From Corinectria fuckeliana (taxonomy: Eukaryota > Ascomycota > Sordariomycetes > Hypocreales > Nectriaceae), in contig WPDH01000083.1 of assembly GCA_019137255.1 (NCBI GenBank), positions 1 through 38,414 of the forward strand: a stretch of DNA of 38,414 nt, read 5' to 3'. Position 1 is the first letter of the stretch. Every line of letters begins with the position of its first letter. Shown here in pieces: positions 23,921-34,811 of this stretch. The position numbers were made by a program, and so were the translations under genes. The notes under the pieces are model-generated. The model saw only the letters and a list, made by a program, of their open reading frames with translations, searched no databases and had not been told where the DNA came from.

Positions 23921-24394
23921 TCAGGCATCCTCGGCAGGAACCTTGGTCCGGATCTGCACGCCGTGCCAGCCCTTGACGAGGTCGCCCAGCGCGGCGTTGA
24001 CCATGCGCTGCTGCTTGAGGATGGTCTGGCCGCGGAAGGCGGCGGCGGTGATGTCGATGGCGTACATGCTGCCGCAGCCGCCCGAGACGTCCTGGACGAG
24101 CAGCTGCGTCGGCGCGAGCTTCGAGGCGAGGAGCGAGGCGATGGACGCTTCGGCGGGCGACATGGAGGGCGGCTCGGCATCGATGCTGGCGGCGGGGGCG
24201 GAGCGGAGGGAGCGGGAAGCGGAGAAGTGGCGCGCGGGCGAGAGTTGTGAGGGGGAGAAGAACGGGGACGGAGACGGAGACGGGGACGGAGACGGGGACG
24301 GAGACGGAGATGCGCGGGCGCGGGCGCGGGAGCGGACAGCGAGGGTGCGCAGGGGAGCGGTGCGCAGGGCGGCGCGGCAGGCGGTGCAGATCAT
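23921..24394 (-). CDS. BOL3: Mitochondrial BolA-family protein (BOL3/BOLA3-like)
   Basis: Single-exon frame of 157 aa. BolA3-type proteins help transfer 4Fe-4S clusters to mitochondrial apoproteins such as lipoate synthase, working with Nfu and the monothiol glutaredoxin. The BolA domain covers about residues 80-153, with the signature SGGCGSMY (Cys107), QRMVNAAL and KGWHGVQIRT with the invariant His144; Cys and His are the expected cluster ligands of this subfamily. The first 60-70 residues are Arg/Ala/Ser-rich without acids, a good mitochondrial presequence. An in-frame ATG 37 codons upstream exists, but the presequence-like start MICTACRAALRTAPLRTL at 24394 fits better. The presequence contains eight Ser-Pro repeats from a microsatellite. 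Confidence 0.87.
   Translation of the reverse strand: MICTACRAALRTAPLRTLAVRSRARARASPSPSPSPSPSPSPSPFFSPSQLSPARHFSASRSLRSAPAASIDAEPPSMSPAEASIASLLASKLAPTQLLVQDVSGGCGSMYAIDITAAAFRGQTILKQQRMVNAALGDLVKGWHGVQIRTKVPAEDA
24263..24309. repeat. GGGGAC/GGAGAC microsatellite inside BOL3
   Basis: Alternating GGAGAC and GGGGAC hexamers; on the coding (minus) strand they specify the Ser-Pro dipeptide run at residues 29-44 of the BolA protein. The hexamer unit keeps the frame whatever the copy number, so length variation would be tolerated. Confidence 0.85.
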
Positions 24395-25163
24395 TTTGCA
24401 AGACGAGGGTTGAACGCGGTGGTTATGTGTGTGATTGGAGCCGAAGTCGAGAAACCCAATTGCTGGTTTTGGTGTTGTCTGTCCTGTGGTTGTCTTTGTC
24501 GGCAATAAAGATGCGGGTGGAAAAAGCTGTGGAGTCGGATATGGAGAAGAAACGAAGAGGTGGGATTTAGACTAGACTATTACTTAATCAGGTAGTGTTA
24601 GCTCCCATGTCAACTGTGTTACACGAGGGGGAGGGAGCAAAGTGGATTCCTCTTGGTAATCAGCAGAATGGGATTAGTTGGCTACTATGCCTGTGTTTCT
24701 TTTCTTTTGATTTCGAGTCTTGCTATTCGGACTGTACTGTATCTCTATTCGAGTTGTGAACCCACTCTTCTTGCCCTTGCAATAATGCCCTGTTGCCCTA
24801 ATTGCTCTGCTATTATCAATAGCAAGACTGTATTTAAGGGGAAGATGAGAGTGAAATTCACGGCTCTTGATTTCAGGCCGTGAGCACTGGAAACCGGTGG
24901 ATATCCTTATCGACCACGCCTCCTATCCACTACCTACCTACCTCTGGGTTATCACCTGTGGACTCTATACTTCAGCCAGCCAGCTCTTCCCTTCTGCATC
25001 ATCAGATAACGGGCCATGATCAGCAGAAACCCAATAATTCCCATTTGACGGCTTCTCAACTCGTGCTCGCAAATGGCCTTTCTGTGTAGGGTCCAAACTT
25101 GCAGACTGAACCCTTCTTCCTAGGTAAACGAGACCTTCCATCCCCCCTTCACTAAGATGTTCG
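24395..25163. other. Intergenic region upstream of BOL3
   Basis: Holds the BOL3 promoter side and the DNA beyond the end of the GH95 relic. Short open frames on both strands resemble nothing known to me. No RNA gene seen. Confidence 0.5.
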
Positions 25164-26469
25164 TTAGTTGGCAAGTTCTCCACTCGGCTGGACACGCTGG
25201 AGCAAGCGTACAGCTGTGTACGGCCCTTTCTCATCTTGAGCGAGTCTCGACTGCACGAGGCATTCAATCACGCCTGCACACAGAATACCTAAGGATCCAT
25301 CATTAGAGATGAAGGTGTTTTCCGGCGAAAGAGATGGGTTCGTCACCAGGAAGTTTCCACCCTTGGACGGACTCAATGCATCCCTCAAGGAGAGCTGCCA
25401 CGCGCTTGTGAAGCTCGGCCTCGTACTAGTACTACAACATCTCCATCACGTTGATACACAGCCACACCCCCCCGAGCGGCCACAACGTAGATGGCATCCA
25501 TCGATCTGCAGGACCAGTGTCCACTAGATGTCTGTGTTGTGATGGGCACACCGCCCCTCGCAGCCGTACATAGTCTCGGCAGTGATCCTTCCTTTGATGG
25601 CCATCCTTTCCAGGAGTCCGACCAGGGGTAAGCCGCATTCGACCAGATTGCTTGGGCCAGCAGGCCAGTAGTTCATCTGGGCGTTGATGTTGATTGTGTA
25701 TTTGCTGCCCCAAGGCGGAGAAAATGATGGATTCCAGATCCCCTGGACATTTGCCGGCGACGGCGATCGTGCATGAAGAGGCGTGGACAACCAGACTGTT
25801 TCCGACCGATTCGGTTCTGGGCACCCAGACTCCCAATACAATGCATAGCCTGTTGCTGTTACGACCACCAGGGGTAGCGTGCAGGATGATGCGGTTGTCA
25901 GCGGCGTGAATACTGACGAGGAACTCGTTCGAGTCCCATTCGTGCTCGCCAGTCCGGTTCAAGCGAATGACGAAACGAACGGCTTTCGAGGAGCGAATCC
26001 GAGTCAGGAGGATATTATGTGGATAACTGACAAAGCTCTGTCTCTCGTGCGAGATGCTGCCGTGCTCGTATTTGACCGTATGCATGGCGGTTTCGAGATC
26101 TAGGGAGCGGCGATAGTTGGTCAATTCGCCATGATGCCTAAACTCGATGTAACAGTTCCCAAGCGGTTCGTAATGTCTCATGGCCGCTGGCGTGGCGAAA
26201 AAGGCCGTCCGCGCCAACTCCTCAGCCTCGTCATGTTTTGCATCCCGGATGAGTTGCCGCAGGGTCGCAAGGTGCTTGAACGCGTCCCTTGGCGTTCTAT
26301 CCTGGGGACTGCCGTACTAGACGGAATCCTCATTGAGCTGCCACAGCTTCGTAGCAGACCGGCCGTGGATCATGCACCTGAGGCGCCCGTTACCGAGAGG
26401 GAGCGCTTCCGCCCACTCTTCTGCCGGGGCCGTGTAGTGAAGATGGAGGCGGTGATTGTCGTGCGCCAT
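25164..26469 (-). pseudogene. GH95 alpha-L-fucosidase, disrupted
   Basis: GH95 enzymes release terminal alpha-1,2-linked L-fucose by inversion. From ATG at 26469 the frame shows the family N-terminus: EEWAEALPLGNGRL, LNEDSV, then a stop (26317-26319) where the family has Trp, then RHYEPLGN and a YRRSLDLE block. Near 25,755 an internal deletion joins this to PANVQGIWN in another frame. That frame carries PPWGSKYT, ININAQMNYWP (the paired Asn of the active site) and HHNTDI, and meets a stop at 25524. DRWMPSTLWPLGG follows in the first frame, then AELHKRVAALLEGC and NPSLSPENTF (containing the general-acid Glu) in further frames. The C-terminal part with the HRHxSHL region is missing. At least one nonsense change, several frameshifts, a deletion and a truncation make this clearly non-functional. 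It is divergent from the sugar transporter. Confidence 0.88.
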
Positions 26470-27184
26470 TGTGAATCTCTAGGGAAACGAGGGCCGAGTT
26501 CCCGTGAGTACGGCCAGCAAGCGTGCCTCGTTCCAGCTTGTTAGAAGTGGGCAATTGGTCAAGCGCCCACCAGGCTCCCTAACTCCTAGGCAGAGTGAAT
26601 CATCTGATGGTACGGTTGCCTCGTGGATCCCGGCTAAATCCCCAGGTTCTGATGAGTCTGGGGATCATTTGATGCGGGAGGCGGCTGTGTGGATGGAAAA
26701 ACTGGGATCCTTTGCTCGTCGATGCGGGGACCCCAGCCGCCTCCTGCAGGACGTTAGTCTAGTTTATCCCATGGAGCCAATGCAATCCTGCAATGGCCAT
26801 GTCTTGCGCTGTTGGTGGTGTTGAGATACTGTGTTATTCGTGACGGCAGTGTTGCCGCGATGGCTTCACGGGCCACGAGTCCGGTCTCCACTGCTAGGTC
26901 GTCTTGTTAGTGAACGGTAGAGTGAGGGGGTTTGGAATCAGCCGAGTAGCGCCAGTCGACGTTCGCATAGCGGTAGGAGGTGTGTAGACATTCAATTTAC
27001 CCCGACATCTGGATAGCTGGGGTTTGGAGGAGTGGCTGAGAAATGCCGACAAGGCTAAAAGGTAGATTACTCGAGTCTATATAACACGTCTGGCAACTCC
27101 TTGTCGCAGCAGTTTGACCTACTTGCCGAGCGGGATTCTTGGAATCTGATTCCTTCTTCCCTCCCCCCGTCTCGAATAGCTGCC
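26470..27184. promoter_or_regulatory. Divergent intergenic region between the GH95 relic and the sugar transporter
   Basis: About 715 bp that once served two divergent genes. A TATA-like CTATATAA lies at 27077-27084, about 100 bases before the transporter ATG. Several SYGGRG words (CTGGGG, GCGGGG near 26660-26730, CTGGGG near 27015) could bind the carbon-catabolite repressor CreA, but such short motifs also occur by chance. Confidence 0.4.
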
Positions 27185-29019
27185 ATGGCGGTAGACGACG
27201 ACACTAAGCAGGCGACGCACCACCACGATGACTTCGCCGAGGCTAGCAAGCTCGGAGTTGACGTGGCGGAGGTTGTAGCCCACCGCATCACCGACGAGGA
27301 TTTGATGCGACAGTCTCAGGAGTCGCTTACCATTTACTCCCACGCCGGCGTGCGCATCTGCTTGCTCATGTAGGCGCCGACCCGAAACCCCACGATCCCC
27401 TCACAGTCTGACTGAGTGGCTGACCGGCGCAAAGGTTTGTGATGGGCTGCAACCAAGCAGGCTACGGAGTCGACTGGGGCGTCATCGGAGGAATCAACTC
27501 CTTCGACCGGTGGCACGCCTACTACGGCTTCGGGACGTCGGGCGCCACCATCAGCACCATCAACGCCCTGATGCAGATCGGCGCGTTCGTGGGCGCGCCC
27601 TTCCTCTCCCTCAGCGACGTCATCGGCCGTCGCGGCGTCAACTTCGCTGGCAACCTCCTCTGCGTCGTCGCGGCGTTTATGCAGGGCAACGCGCCCAACG
27701 TCGCGACTCTCATGGCCGGCCGGCTCGTGCTCGGCTTCGGCACGGCGCTCTGCACGGCCCCGCAGTACGTCGCCGAGGTGGCCCCCGTCCACCTCCGGGG
27801 CCGCATTGTCGGCGTCTTCGGCGCGTGTTTCCAGGTCGGCTCCTTGGTCATGCTCGGAGTCATGATGGCCTTGTCCAGCTGGGACAGCGACTGGCAGTGG
27901 CGTACGGCCTTCATGCTCCAAGCCATCTTCCCCGCCTTGGTCTGCCTCCTCATCTACGTCTGGTGCCCGGAGTCGCCTCGTTACTTGGTCATGAAAGGAA
28001 AGACCCAGAAGGCCCGGGAGGTCATTGCAAAATATCAGACTACCCATGACGATATCACTGATCCCATCGTCAGCATGGTCGTTGCGCAAATCGAAGATTC
28101 CCTCGAGAACCGCGCAACCGTCAGGGCCGCGTATGACTTCCGCGTTTTCTTCACACGCGCCGTTGGCTACCGTACAACAGTGCTTCTCTTGTATTCTTTA
28201 ATGCAGCAATGGGGAGGAGGAGGCCTGATTGGTAAGTTTATCTGTTACTATAGCGCTCGCGGAAGGTTGAATCACGTGGGTGAAACCTCTGGTCGCATTT
28301 GTGATCGGTTAAATAGCTTCGACGAAACACTCAACTTAGCTCGACGGCTAACACAAGCCCTAGGATTTTATCTGGCGCCGGCACTTGAAGGCGTCAACAT
28401 TACAGGAACGCTTCAGCAGCTTGGCATTAACCTCGGATCGACTGGCCTGTACTTTGTCTTCACCCTGGTTGGAGCATACATCGTCGACAAGTTCCGTCGA
28501 AGAACCCTCATCTTTACTGGAATAATCTTGATGATAGTCTTTGAAACCGCTGTGACAATCACCAGCTGGCGTTTCACAGTCGACCCTGCCACGTCGAGCG
28601 CTGTCCTTATGGTGCTGTGGGTATATTGCTTCCAGATCTGCAGTGCCAGTACCATCGCCACCATGCATAACCTGTATCCTGTCGAGTTACTCTCTCTTCC
28701 TCTTCGAGCCAAGGGCATGGGTCTGTATGCCATGTTTCAGGGCGCTGCCGGCGTTGTTCACACCTATGGCATTGGTGTCGGTATCGGAAAGGTCGGCTAC
28801 AAGATCTGGGTCGTCTACATCGTGTACAATGCACTGCAGGGTGCCATTGCCTACCTCCTGTTTCCAGAAACCAGCAAGCTATCACTGGAGGAGATTGACA
28901 AGATATTCGAGACCCCTGGGGAGAAGCCAGTGGCAATGTCTTTGAAGATTTACAGGGCGAGGAGGGAGAAACAGAAGATGGACAGGGAGGCGGAAACACC
29001 AGGCGGCATTGTAACTTAA
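27185..29019 (+). CDS. MFS sugar transporter (fungal hexose/lactose-permease-like)
   Basis: Exons 27185-27369, 27435-28231 and 28364-29019 give 545 aa, a full-length MFS sugar porter with about 12 membrane helices. Signatures: GRRGVN near residue 127, LGFGTALCTAPQYVAEVAP with HLRGR near 160-185, PESPR at 240-244, QQWGGGGLIGFYLAP across intron 2, and PETSK at 495-499 followed by LSLEEIDKIFE. These place it in the sugar porter family at the plasma membrane; the substrate cannot be read from sequence. Intron 1 has a GTAGGC donor and a CTGAC branch point; intron 2 has GTAAGT and CTAAC. Intron 2 is 132 nt with no stop, so an unspliced reading stays open, but it would insert 44 unrelated residues into a conserved helix. 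The start ATG at 27185 has a strong GCCATGG context. The neighbour is a broken fucosidase, suggesting a former sugar-use pair. Confidence 0.93.
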
Positions 29020-29599
29020 GATGGCCCACCCCTCAACCGACTTCCGGTCCGACCGTACACCATTTCCCACCAAGATACTAAATATTTGAAGAGCTTTAAA
29101 TTCTTATTGCCTGGATGGCACAGCGGGTGATTCGCAGCGCAGGCATCGTAGTCATGTTGTTTTTCGGGTTCATGTTGAAGATGGTGTTTTGAGATTGTGT
29201 TGAAGGAAGCCAGCCTGGCTCGTCAGCTTAACGAGAGATGGCTTTTATATTGTGTTACCTGGAAAAGCTTTTAGAAGTTGTTGAGGCTAGAGGGAGGTCT
29301 GTTTTACAGATGTGATCTCAATGTTTAAGATTTGTTTTATAAATTGTGTTACTTTTTAGGAAATTGTTTCATGGTTCTAGATATAGTACCTTATAGGGAG
29401 TTCTTATTGTGTATTATTACTGTATTGCTTTCTTTCATCTATCAAGATATCAAGCAAGGCTTATAAAACCAAATAATAAATCTGACTTCTAGCTAAGTAT
29501 TAAATAGAAAAAAGCTTGTCTAACTGTATTTATAAATTTCTTACTAAATAGCTGTAAATAGATAATTAAAAGCCCTTCAAGTCGCAGCGCTTATAAGGA
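29020..29599. other. Intergenic region between convergent transporters
   Basis: 3' flanks of the MFS transporter (plus) and the OPT transporter (minus). From about 29,330 to 29,590 it is AT-rich with few CA/TG words, resembling a short RIP-type remnant. No gene or repeat unit recognised. Confidence 0.5.
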
Positions 29600-32192
29600 C
29601 TAAACTATCCAGTCGAAACTTATATCAAAACGGCCCTCCTCTGGTATAGCCAGGCTTGAACACCTGACTATATTGTTGCTTGCATCTAGTAATCCCCCCT
29701 GGTCAACTCCTTGCCCAGCAATTCGGTTCCCCCACCAGTCCAGCCGAATGTCAACTCGCTGCAAGGCAAAGTACATGACGAGCCCAGAGATGCCAATTGC
29801 AGCCGTGAATGAACTTGTCAAAACGTACGCGTATCTCTCCCACCAGGTCTTGTATCGCCTTTTGACAAAGTAGTTGAAGAAAATAGCCAGAACGAATGTG
29901 CCCTGCATATAAGTCCAGTTGTAGGGAGCCCATCCAAGCGGACCAGCCATGAAGACGGGGATGTTGACATTACGCCAGGTCGATCTTGGCCAACGTTTTG
30001 CCGCATAGTAGACTGCAACGGGCAGGACAACGCCTAATGGTATCACGTAGCAGACAGAGCGGTACGGCCCTTGCAGCCCAAACAGGCGACGTGGTCCAAC
30101 GACACCCCAGAGGATCGATGACATGAAGTAGGAATGGGTGTGAGGGCACGTGAAGCGATCCTCCTGTCGCCCGTGGCACACGTTCTCGATGTTGCGCAAG
30201 ACCCAGTGATTCACGCCCAAAGCCACAAACCCAGCCAGACACGTCGCGTAGACCTGGGCTTTGAAAGCCCACCGCGGAGGGATCTTGGCGTAGTGTGCCA
30301 ACTTGAGATCGGAGACAAAGTTGAGTGACTGGGATGTCGACATGTAGCTGAACATCTTGAAGATCATGTTTGGGATGGTCTGGCCTTCCAGGACGTATCC
30401 TCCGATGACGCAAGCAAGAATGCTCGTGGGGACCTCCATGTTGGTAATCGCTGCCAGCATGCCAATGGGGATTTGCAGGATTATCGTGAAGAAGAGCGCC
30501 AGCACAATGCCCCAGATGGGCATGCCTGTGGGCCAAAGAGTGACGGAGAGACAGGCCAAGGTAAAGGAGACGGCGAGGATGACGAGGTACCACCACTGAG
30601 GGCATTCTGGATAAACGGACATCAGTCTGTTATGAACATCCTTGAATTCGTCCGATCGCTTTGTTCTCTTCCAGACAGACTGCAACCCGTCCACGATCTC
30701 CTTGCGATGCCAGAGAAACATGTGAGTAGGGATCGCGACATAGAGGGTGAAGAAGGCAGCGTAGTTGAGGATCTGAGTGGTCGTCACCAGGGGAACGCTG
30801 TAGTCGTAGTATGCTGTCTGGTTGAGGGTGAAGTCTGCGTTGAGAATGCGGCTTATATCGTATTTCTCTCCAGTGTTGTCGTACACCCTGTTGCCGTTGA
30901 TTGGGAAGTACCCGCTATCCCAGACATTGTTGAAGTACAAGATCGGGGCGACAACGAATCCCATCAAAGCCATACCAGCCGAAAAGTTCATCAAAGTAAA
31001 CAACGGAGTGATGATAGGGTCGCCAAGGTATGTCGCAATGTTCCAGTCCAGGGTCGGGAGTGGGTTGATGCCGAGGCCACACGTGCTTCCCGCGACCAAG
31101 GCGAGCGTAATGCTTCCAGGCGCAATCCAATTGATCCAGTTGAACAGGGCGAGACCTTGAAAGAGAAAGTTGGGCACCCAATACCAGAAGAACATGGCCG
31201 CAAAGGAGACGACGAAGAAGCGGTATCGTGAGATGGTCCAGCCATTCGCACTGCTCTCTGCGTCTTGCCCGTTGTCTTTGTAGAGCGCCTTGGTGAGTGC
31301 GATGTTGGCGAGGGGCCTCTGCCAGATCATGGCAGGGGGGTAAACGACTTGACTCGGTTGACTCGGTTAGCTTCTCGGCATGGCTTCAGCATATAGTAGG
31401 CAATATCTTACGGAATCGGCGGGCCATGCCGGCGCATCCATACCCGATGAGCTGAGTGGCCAAGAGGGTCGCAACTTGCCACGAAATGCTGTTGGCAAGG
31501 ATGGTTTCGCCGTAGAACCTCTCAAGTTTGAGGACCTGGATGATGCTGACGATGTAAGCTCCGGTGGAATGGCCTCCAAAGGCGACGTTTGCCATCATTG
31601 CAACGAGAATATGTTCTTTCTGATTGAAAGGGCCGGGGTTCAGGCTAAAGCTCCACGAGCCGATGCCAACGGTCTTGTTCGGGAGCCATCTTGCCATCAG
31701 CACGCCCAGGGGTTTGGAAATCAACTGCACCACGTAAGTCGAGATGGTGATGCTGGGCATGCGGAGAGAGAAGAACTGCTGGATAGCAGTTCCTGAAACG
31801 GTGAAAAGCGTGCCCATGAAGAAGACCCTGAAGGTACCCACGGGCAGCGTTGGATCGTCGGTCGGGTCGACTACGGCTCGGACCTCTGGGTAGGCGGAAT
31901 TGTTGATCATCAAGTCCTTCTGAGCCTCGAACTCGTCAACGATGCGCTTGGCGAGCTCCTGGTCGTCATTGCCATCTCGTCTGGTCTCGAGATATTCTCG
32001 AGCACGATCGATGGTATCAGTGGGGAAATTCTGGTCGTGCTCGTGCTCCTGGACGAGTGTTTGCAGAGCCTGAACGAGATTTGCTTGGGAGTCAACTGAG
32101 TCTTGGCCCTCGGATGCCCGCTTCTCGTCGGCATTTTCGTTATCCAGGTTTGTCACGGTGGCGATTGGTGGTTTATCGATGACTAAATCCAT
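29600..32192 (-). CDS. Oligopeptide transporter, OPT family (Isp4-like)
   Basis: Exon 1 32192-31412, intron 31411-31348 (GTAAGA...CAAG), exon 2 31347-29600; 842 aa, a normal size for fungal OPT proteins, which import small peptides, glutathione or siderophore-like ligands with protons. A hydrophilic N-terminus of about 115 residues precedes the membrane domain. Family motifs: NPGPFNQKEH at 185-194, IGYGCAGMARRF joined across the intron to LVYPPAMIW, SVYPECPQWWY, VPTSILACVIGGYVLEG and FNYFVKRRYKTWWERYAYVL near the C-terminus. The splice restores the expected phase (C + TC = Leu), which supports the exon model. No disruption seen. The ATG at 32192 is the first in frame. Substrate unknown. Confidence 0.95.
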
Positions 32193-32959
32193 CTTTCAAG
32201 TGGCTTGTACAGAACAAACGATGGCCGGGTCGTGGGTATTGAATCAAGGGAAGCGACCGTTGCCGAGGACGAGTCGAAACGGTGATGCTATCCTCGATTC
32301 GATGGCATTGGGGAGCCTTCTGGTCGTGAAATCTCGTTCTCTGGGGTTTAAGACACGGGGGCACCTGTAGACATGACACAGAGGCAAATAAGCTGAAGCC
32401 TTTGCGGGGACAGCTTCATCTTAAGCTCTGCCTGCAAGAGTTAGGGTTTATCGAAGCCACGGTACACAGTACAGAGTGAGAATGACGATATCAAGAGATT
32501 TAGGCCAAGGGGATCTGGATTAAAAATGAGGGAGATCACGACATGCCAACGTTACCAACGCTACGACTAACAATCCCGACACTCGACAACCCAGTATCAA
32601 GCGTGGCCAGGACACGGATTCAGTTGCAAGCTAGACTTTTCAAAAAAAACATCGCCATCACATGCAGCGAAAATAAAAAGGGGGGATTCGGATGCCTTTT
32701 CGAGAAGCAGCAGGGGCATCAAAGTTCGTGGACGCCTTATCAGGGGTGAAGGTTTATCTTCAAAGATAGAGTCGTCCGTTCGATAACCTTCAAGGATTTC
32801 TGCTTGTCCCATGAGAAACAGAAGAGCAAGAATTTTTACCAGGGATGTTAGACAAGCCGTAATGGGGGTCCCTTGGAAACAGACGTGTCGTTTCCACGCA
32901 AGTTTGCACGGGCATAGCTACTAAAATGTTAAATCTCTGATCTCTGATCGCTACTCATG
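32193..32959. other. Upstream region of the OPT gene
   Basis: Promoter side of the OPT transporter followed by sequence with no recognisable gene. Short open frames on both strands have no family resemblance. Confidence 0.5.
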
Positions 32960-33410
32960 ATCTAAGGAAGGCCGTTAGAGCCATATGGCGAAACCAAACG
33001 TTGATACCACCCCATGTGAATTATCTTCTCTGCCAGCATGAACCTTAAGCGATTTGCATCTGGATGCCGCGAAGGCTCATGGTGGTACATCTTGAACAGC
33101 GGATCCCAAGCCGTGACCGCTCGTTTTGAAGCTATCCCATTCTGATACTCGGGCCGAGTACGAGGAGTATTTTGTCTACAGAGCACTCGATAGCTTCGCC
33201 GGAGAGCGAGCCATCTTCAAGGCGTTTATTGTACGCTGACACAATGGTTTCAACGGGCGTCAAACTGCTCAAAGTCAGCTTCTTGGGGACTTGGGGCTCA
33301 GGTCGAACTGGGCCTGCCATTCAGGTGATACCGCTGCCACCATATCTGGAGGAATGATCTTGTTAGCCACGATCCCTGGCAAGACGCGGTTGATACGAAT
33401 ATGCTCCTTC
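32960..33410 (-). pseudogene. C-terminal remnant of a short-chain dehydrogenase/reductase (15-PGDH-like)
   Basis: Three consecutive frames on the minus strand line up as one SDR tail. About 33405-33310 reads EHIRINRVLPGIV...KIIPP, the strand after the catalytic helix in NAD-dependent SDRs. About 33280-33150 reads LTPVETIVSAYNK...DGSLSGEAIECS, the pattern of fungal 15-hydroxyprostaglandin-dehydrogenase-like proteins. About 33165-33040 reads RPEYQNG...WDPLFKMYHH. The frame changes and the missing N-terminal Rossmann part (no TGxxxGxG or YxxxK seen) show it is broken. The family call rests on memory of the pattern. Confidence 0.55.
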
Positions 33411-33679
33411 TATGGCATAAAGATGTGTCAAGCAGGTGCGCAGTACGGGAGGCCTCTCATAATCTTGAGTACTCTTGATGTGGCGCGAATAAAATGATGT
33501 TAGAACCTAAAAGGCTATTCGTTCGGTGGTGGTGTCTTGCTGAGGCGCCAGTGACGACAGACAGAACGACAGCATTATAATCCTTGCTTAGTGTTGATGC
33601 TGTTACGTTACGAGACGGAATTATTTCGACCTTTCACTGCAGCATTTTAGGAACACCAGTGCTAATAATCGCTTTCATC

Positions 33680-34811
33680 ATGACTGCTGACACAGAAGAA
33701 CCCGTCGATGAGCAACGGCTCGACAAGAGGTCCAGTGACGATATCGAGAAGGCACATGAGACCAGTTACACAGTGCACGACGAAAAGGCTGCGGCATGGC
33801 TTCCCCAGAATGGCACTCAGTACGATGTAACATTTAAGACCTGGATCGTGGCATCAGTAAGGATAAATGAATGCAATAGTGTCCAATGAGTTTTCGACAG
33901 TGCCTTGTCAGATCCTTTCCCTTTCATACGGAGTCTCATTCTGTATTGTTCCGTCTCTCAGCTCGTGTCAGACGGGTGTTGCGACACATCTTGGCGATGC
34001 AACCCAGGCTGCGCGGTATGTCCCGATATACAAAATAGCAGCCACATTAGCATTCAAGCAAGTCTTTCTATCACCAAGAAAGATGTTGGTGGTCACTAAT
34101 ATCATCTAGGATCTGTGGTGCCAACTCTGATCTATTCGGTCGCCGCTGGTTCATCATCTCCGGGAACATTCTGCTCTTCATCGGGTTCGTTGTCGGCGGC
34201 ACTGCGAGAAGCAACACCGCTCTGATTGTTAGTGGCGCATTTATTGGATTTGTAAGACACGAGTTAAGAATAAGTTATCACAGCATTGCTTGGTTTTAGA
34301 TATGCTTTCCTCAATATATTTCTTTACCACGGGGTTATCGCTGACTTGGAATCAGTGCCGGCAACGCCCAAATAGCTGCGTTCGTGCTTCCAGAGCTTCT
34401 CCCGAACAAATGGAGACATTCTGCGATTGTGTTTGCCAGCACGACCCCTTTGACTCCACATGAGACAGGAATAGTCTAATATTCTCAGACATTGGCGTCT
34501 ACTTCTCTGTTATCGTCGGCCCTGTTGCTGGTCGCTTCGCCATTCAACGTGGCGGGGATGTGAGTATCTGTCTCCTGCAATGAACCCGACTCTAACCCTC
34601 GAAGTGGCGATGGCTATTCTACGAACCTGCAGCTTCCATAGTATTCTCTTTCGTCGGGCTATATCTGCACTATCTTCCGCTTCAACAACCCCGTGGTCTC
34701 CCCATGAAGCAGGCGCTCCGCGAGTTTGACTACGTCGGTGCACTGCTCTTCATCGTCTCAACCACGCTCATCCTCACCGGAACGCCATCCCAGTCGACTC
34801 CTCGTCATTGA
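33680..34811 (+). pseudogene. TRI12-type MFS efflux pump, truncated and frameshifted
   Basis: Family: fungal trichothecene-efflux-pump-like MFS (Pfam TRI12), 14-helix plasma-membrane exporters of toxic metabolites or siderophores. Segments in order: 33680-33856 (ends YDVTFKTWIVAS), 33912-34057 (LSYGVSF, LGDATQAARYVP), 34110-34251 (CGANSDLFGRRWF), 34356-34438 (NAQIAAFVLPELLPNKWRHS), 34489-34559 (DIGVYFSVIVGP region) and 34605-34811 (WRWLFYEPA, RGLP, LREFDYVGALLFI). Breaks: the 34252-34355 intron no longer joins in phase (two bases short), the next intron begins GC with poor donor context, and the frame ends in TGA at 34809 shortly after TLILTG, losing roughly the second half. Intron 34058-34109 also starts GCAAGT, possibly a genuine GC-AG intron. 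Not expected to make a pump. Confidence 0.82.

Noticed and set aside
23670..24401. 243-codon minus frame overlapping BOL3, and the 197-codon plus frame at 23820-24413
   Set aside because: Arg/Pro- or Ala/Gly-rich shadows of the GC-rich BOL3 gene, whose own frame has the BolA domain.
27020..27060. tRNA-Ser-like words (GGAGGAGTGGCTGAGAAATGC)
   Set aside because: Only the D-arm resemblance is present; no anticodon arm, TTCGANTC box or matching acceptor stem was found.
28232..28363. Uninterrupted single-frame model of the sugar transporter (no second intron)
   Set aside because: Perfect GTAAGT, CTAAC and TAG signals, and removal restores the conserved LIGFYLAP segment.
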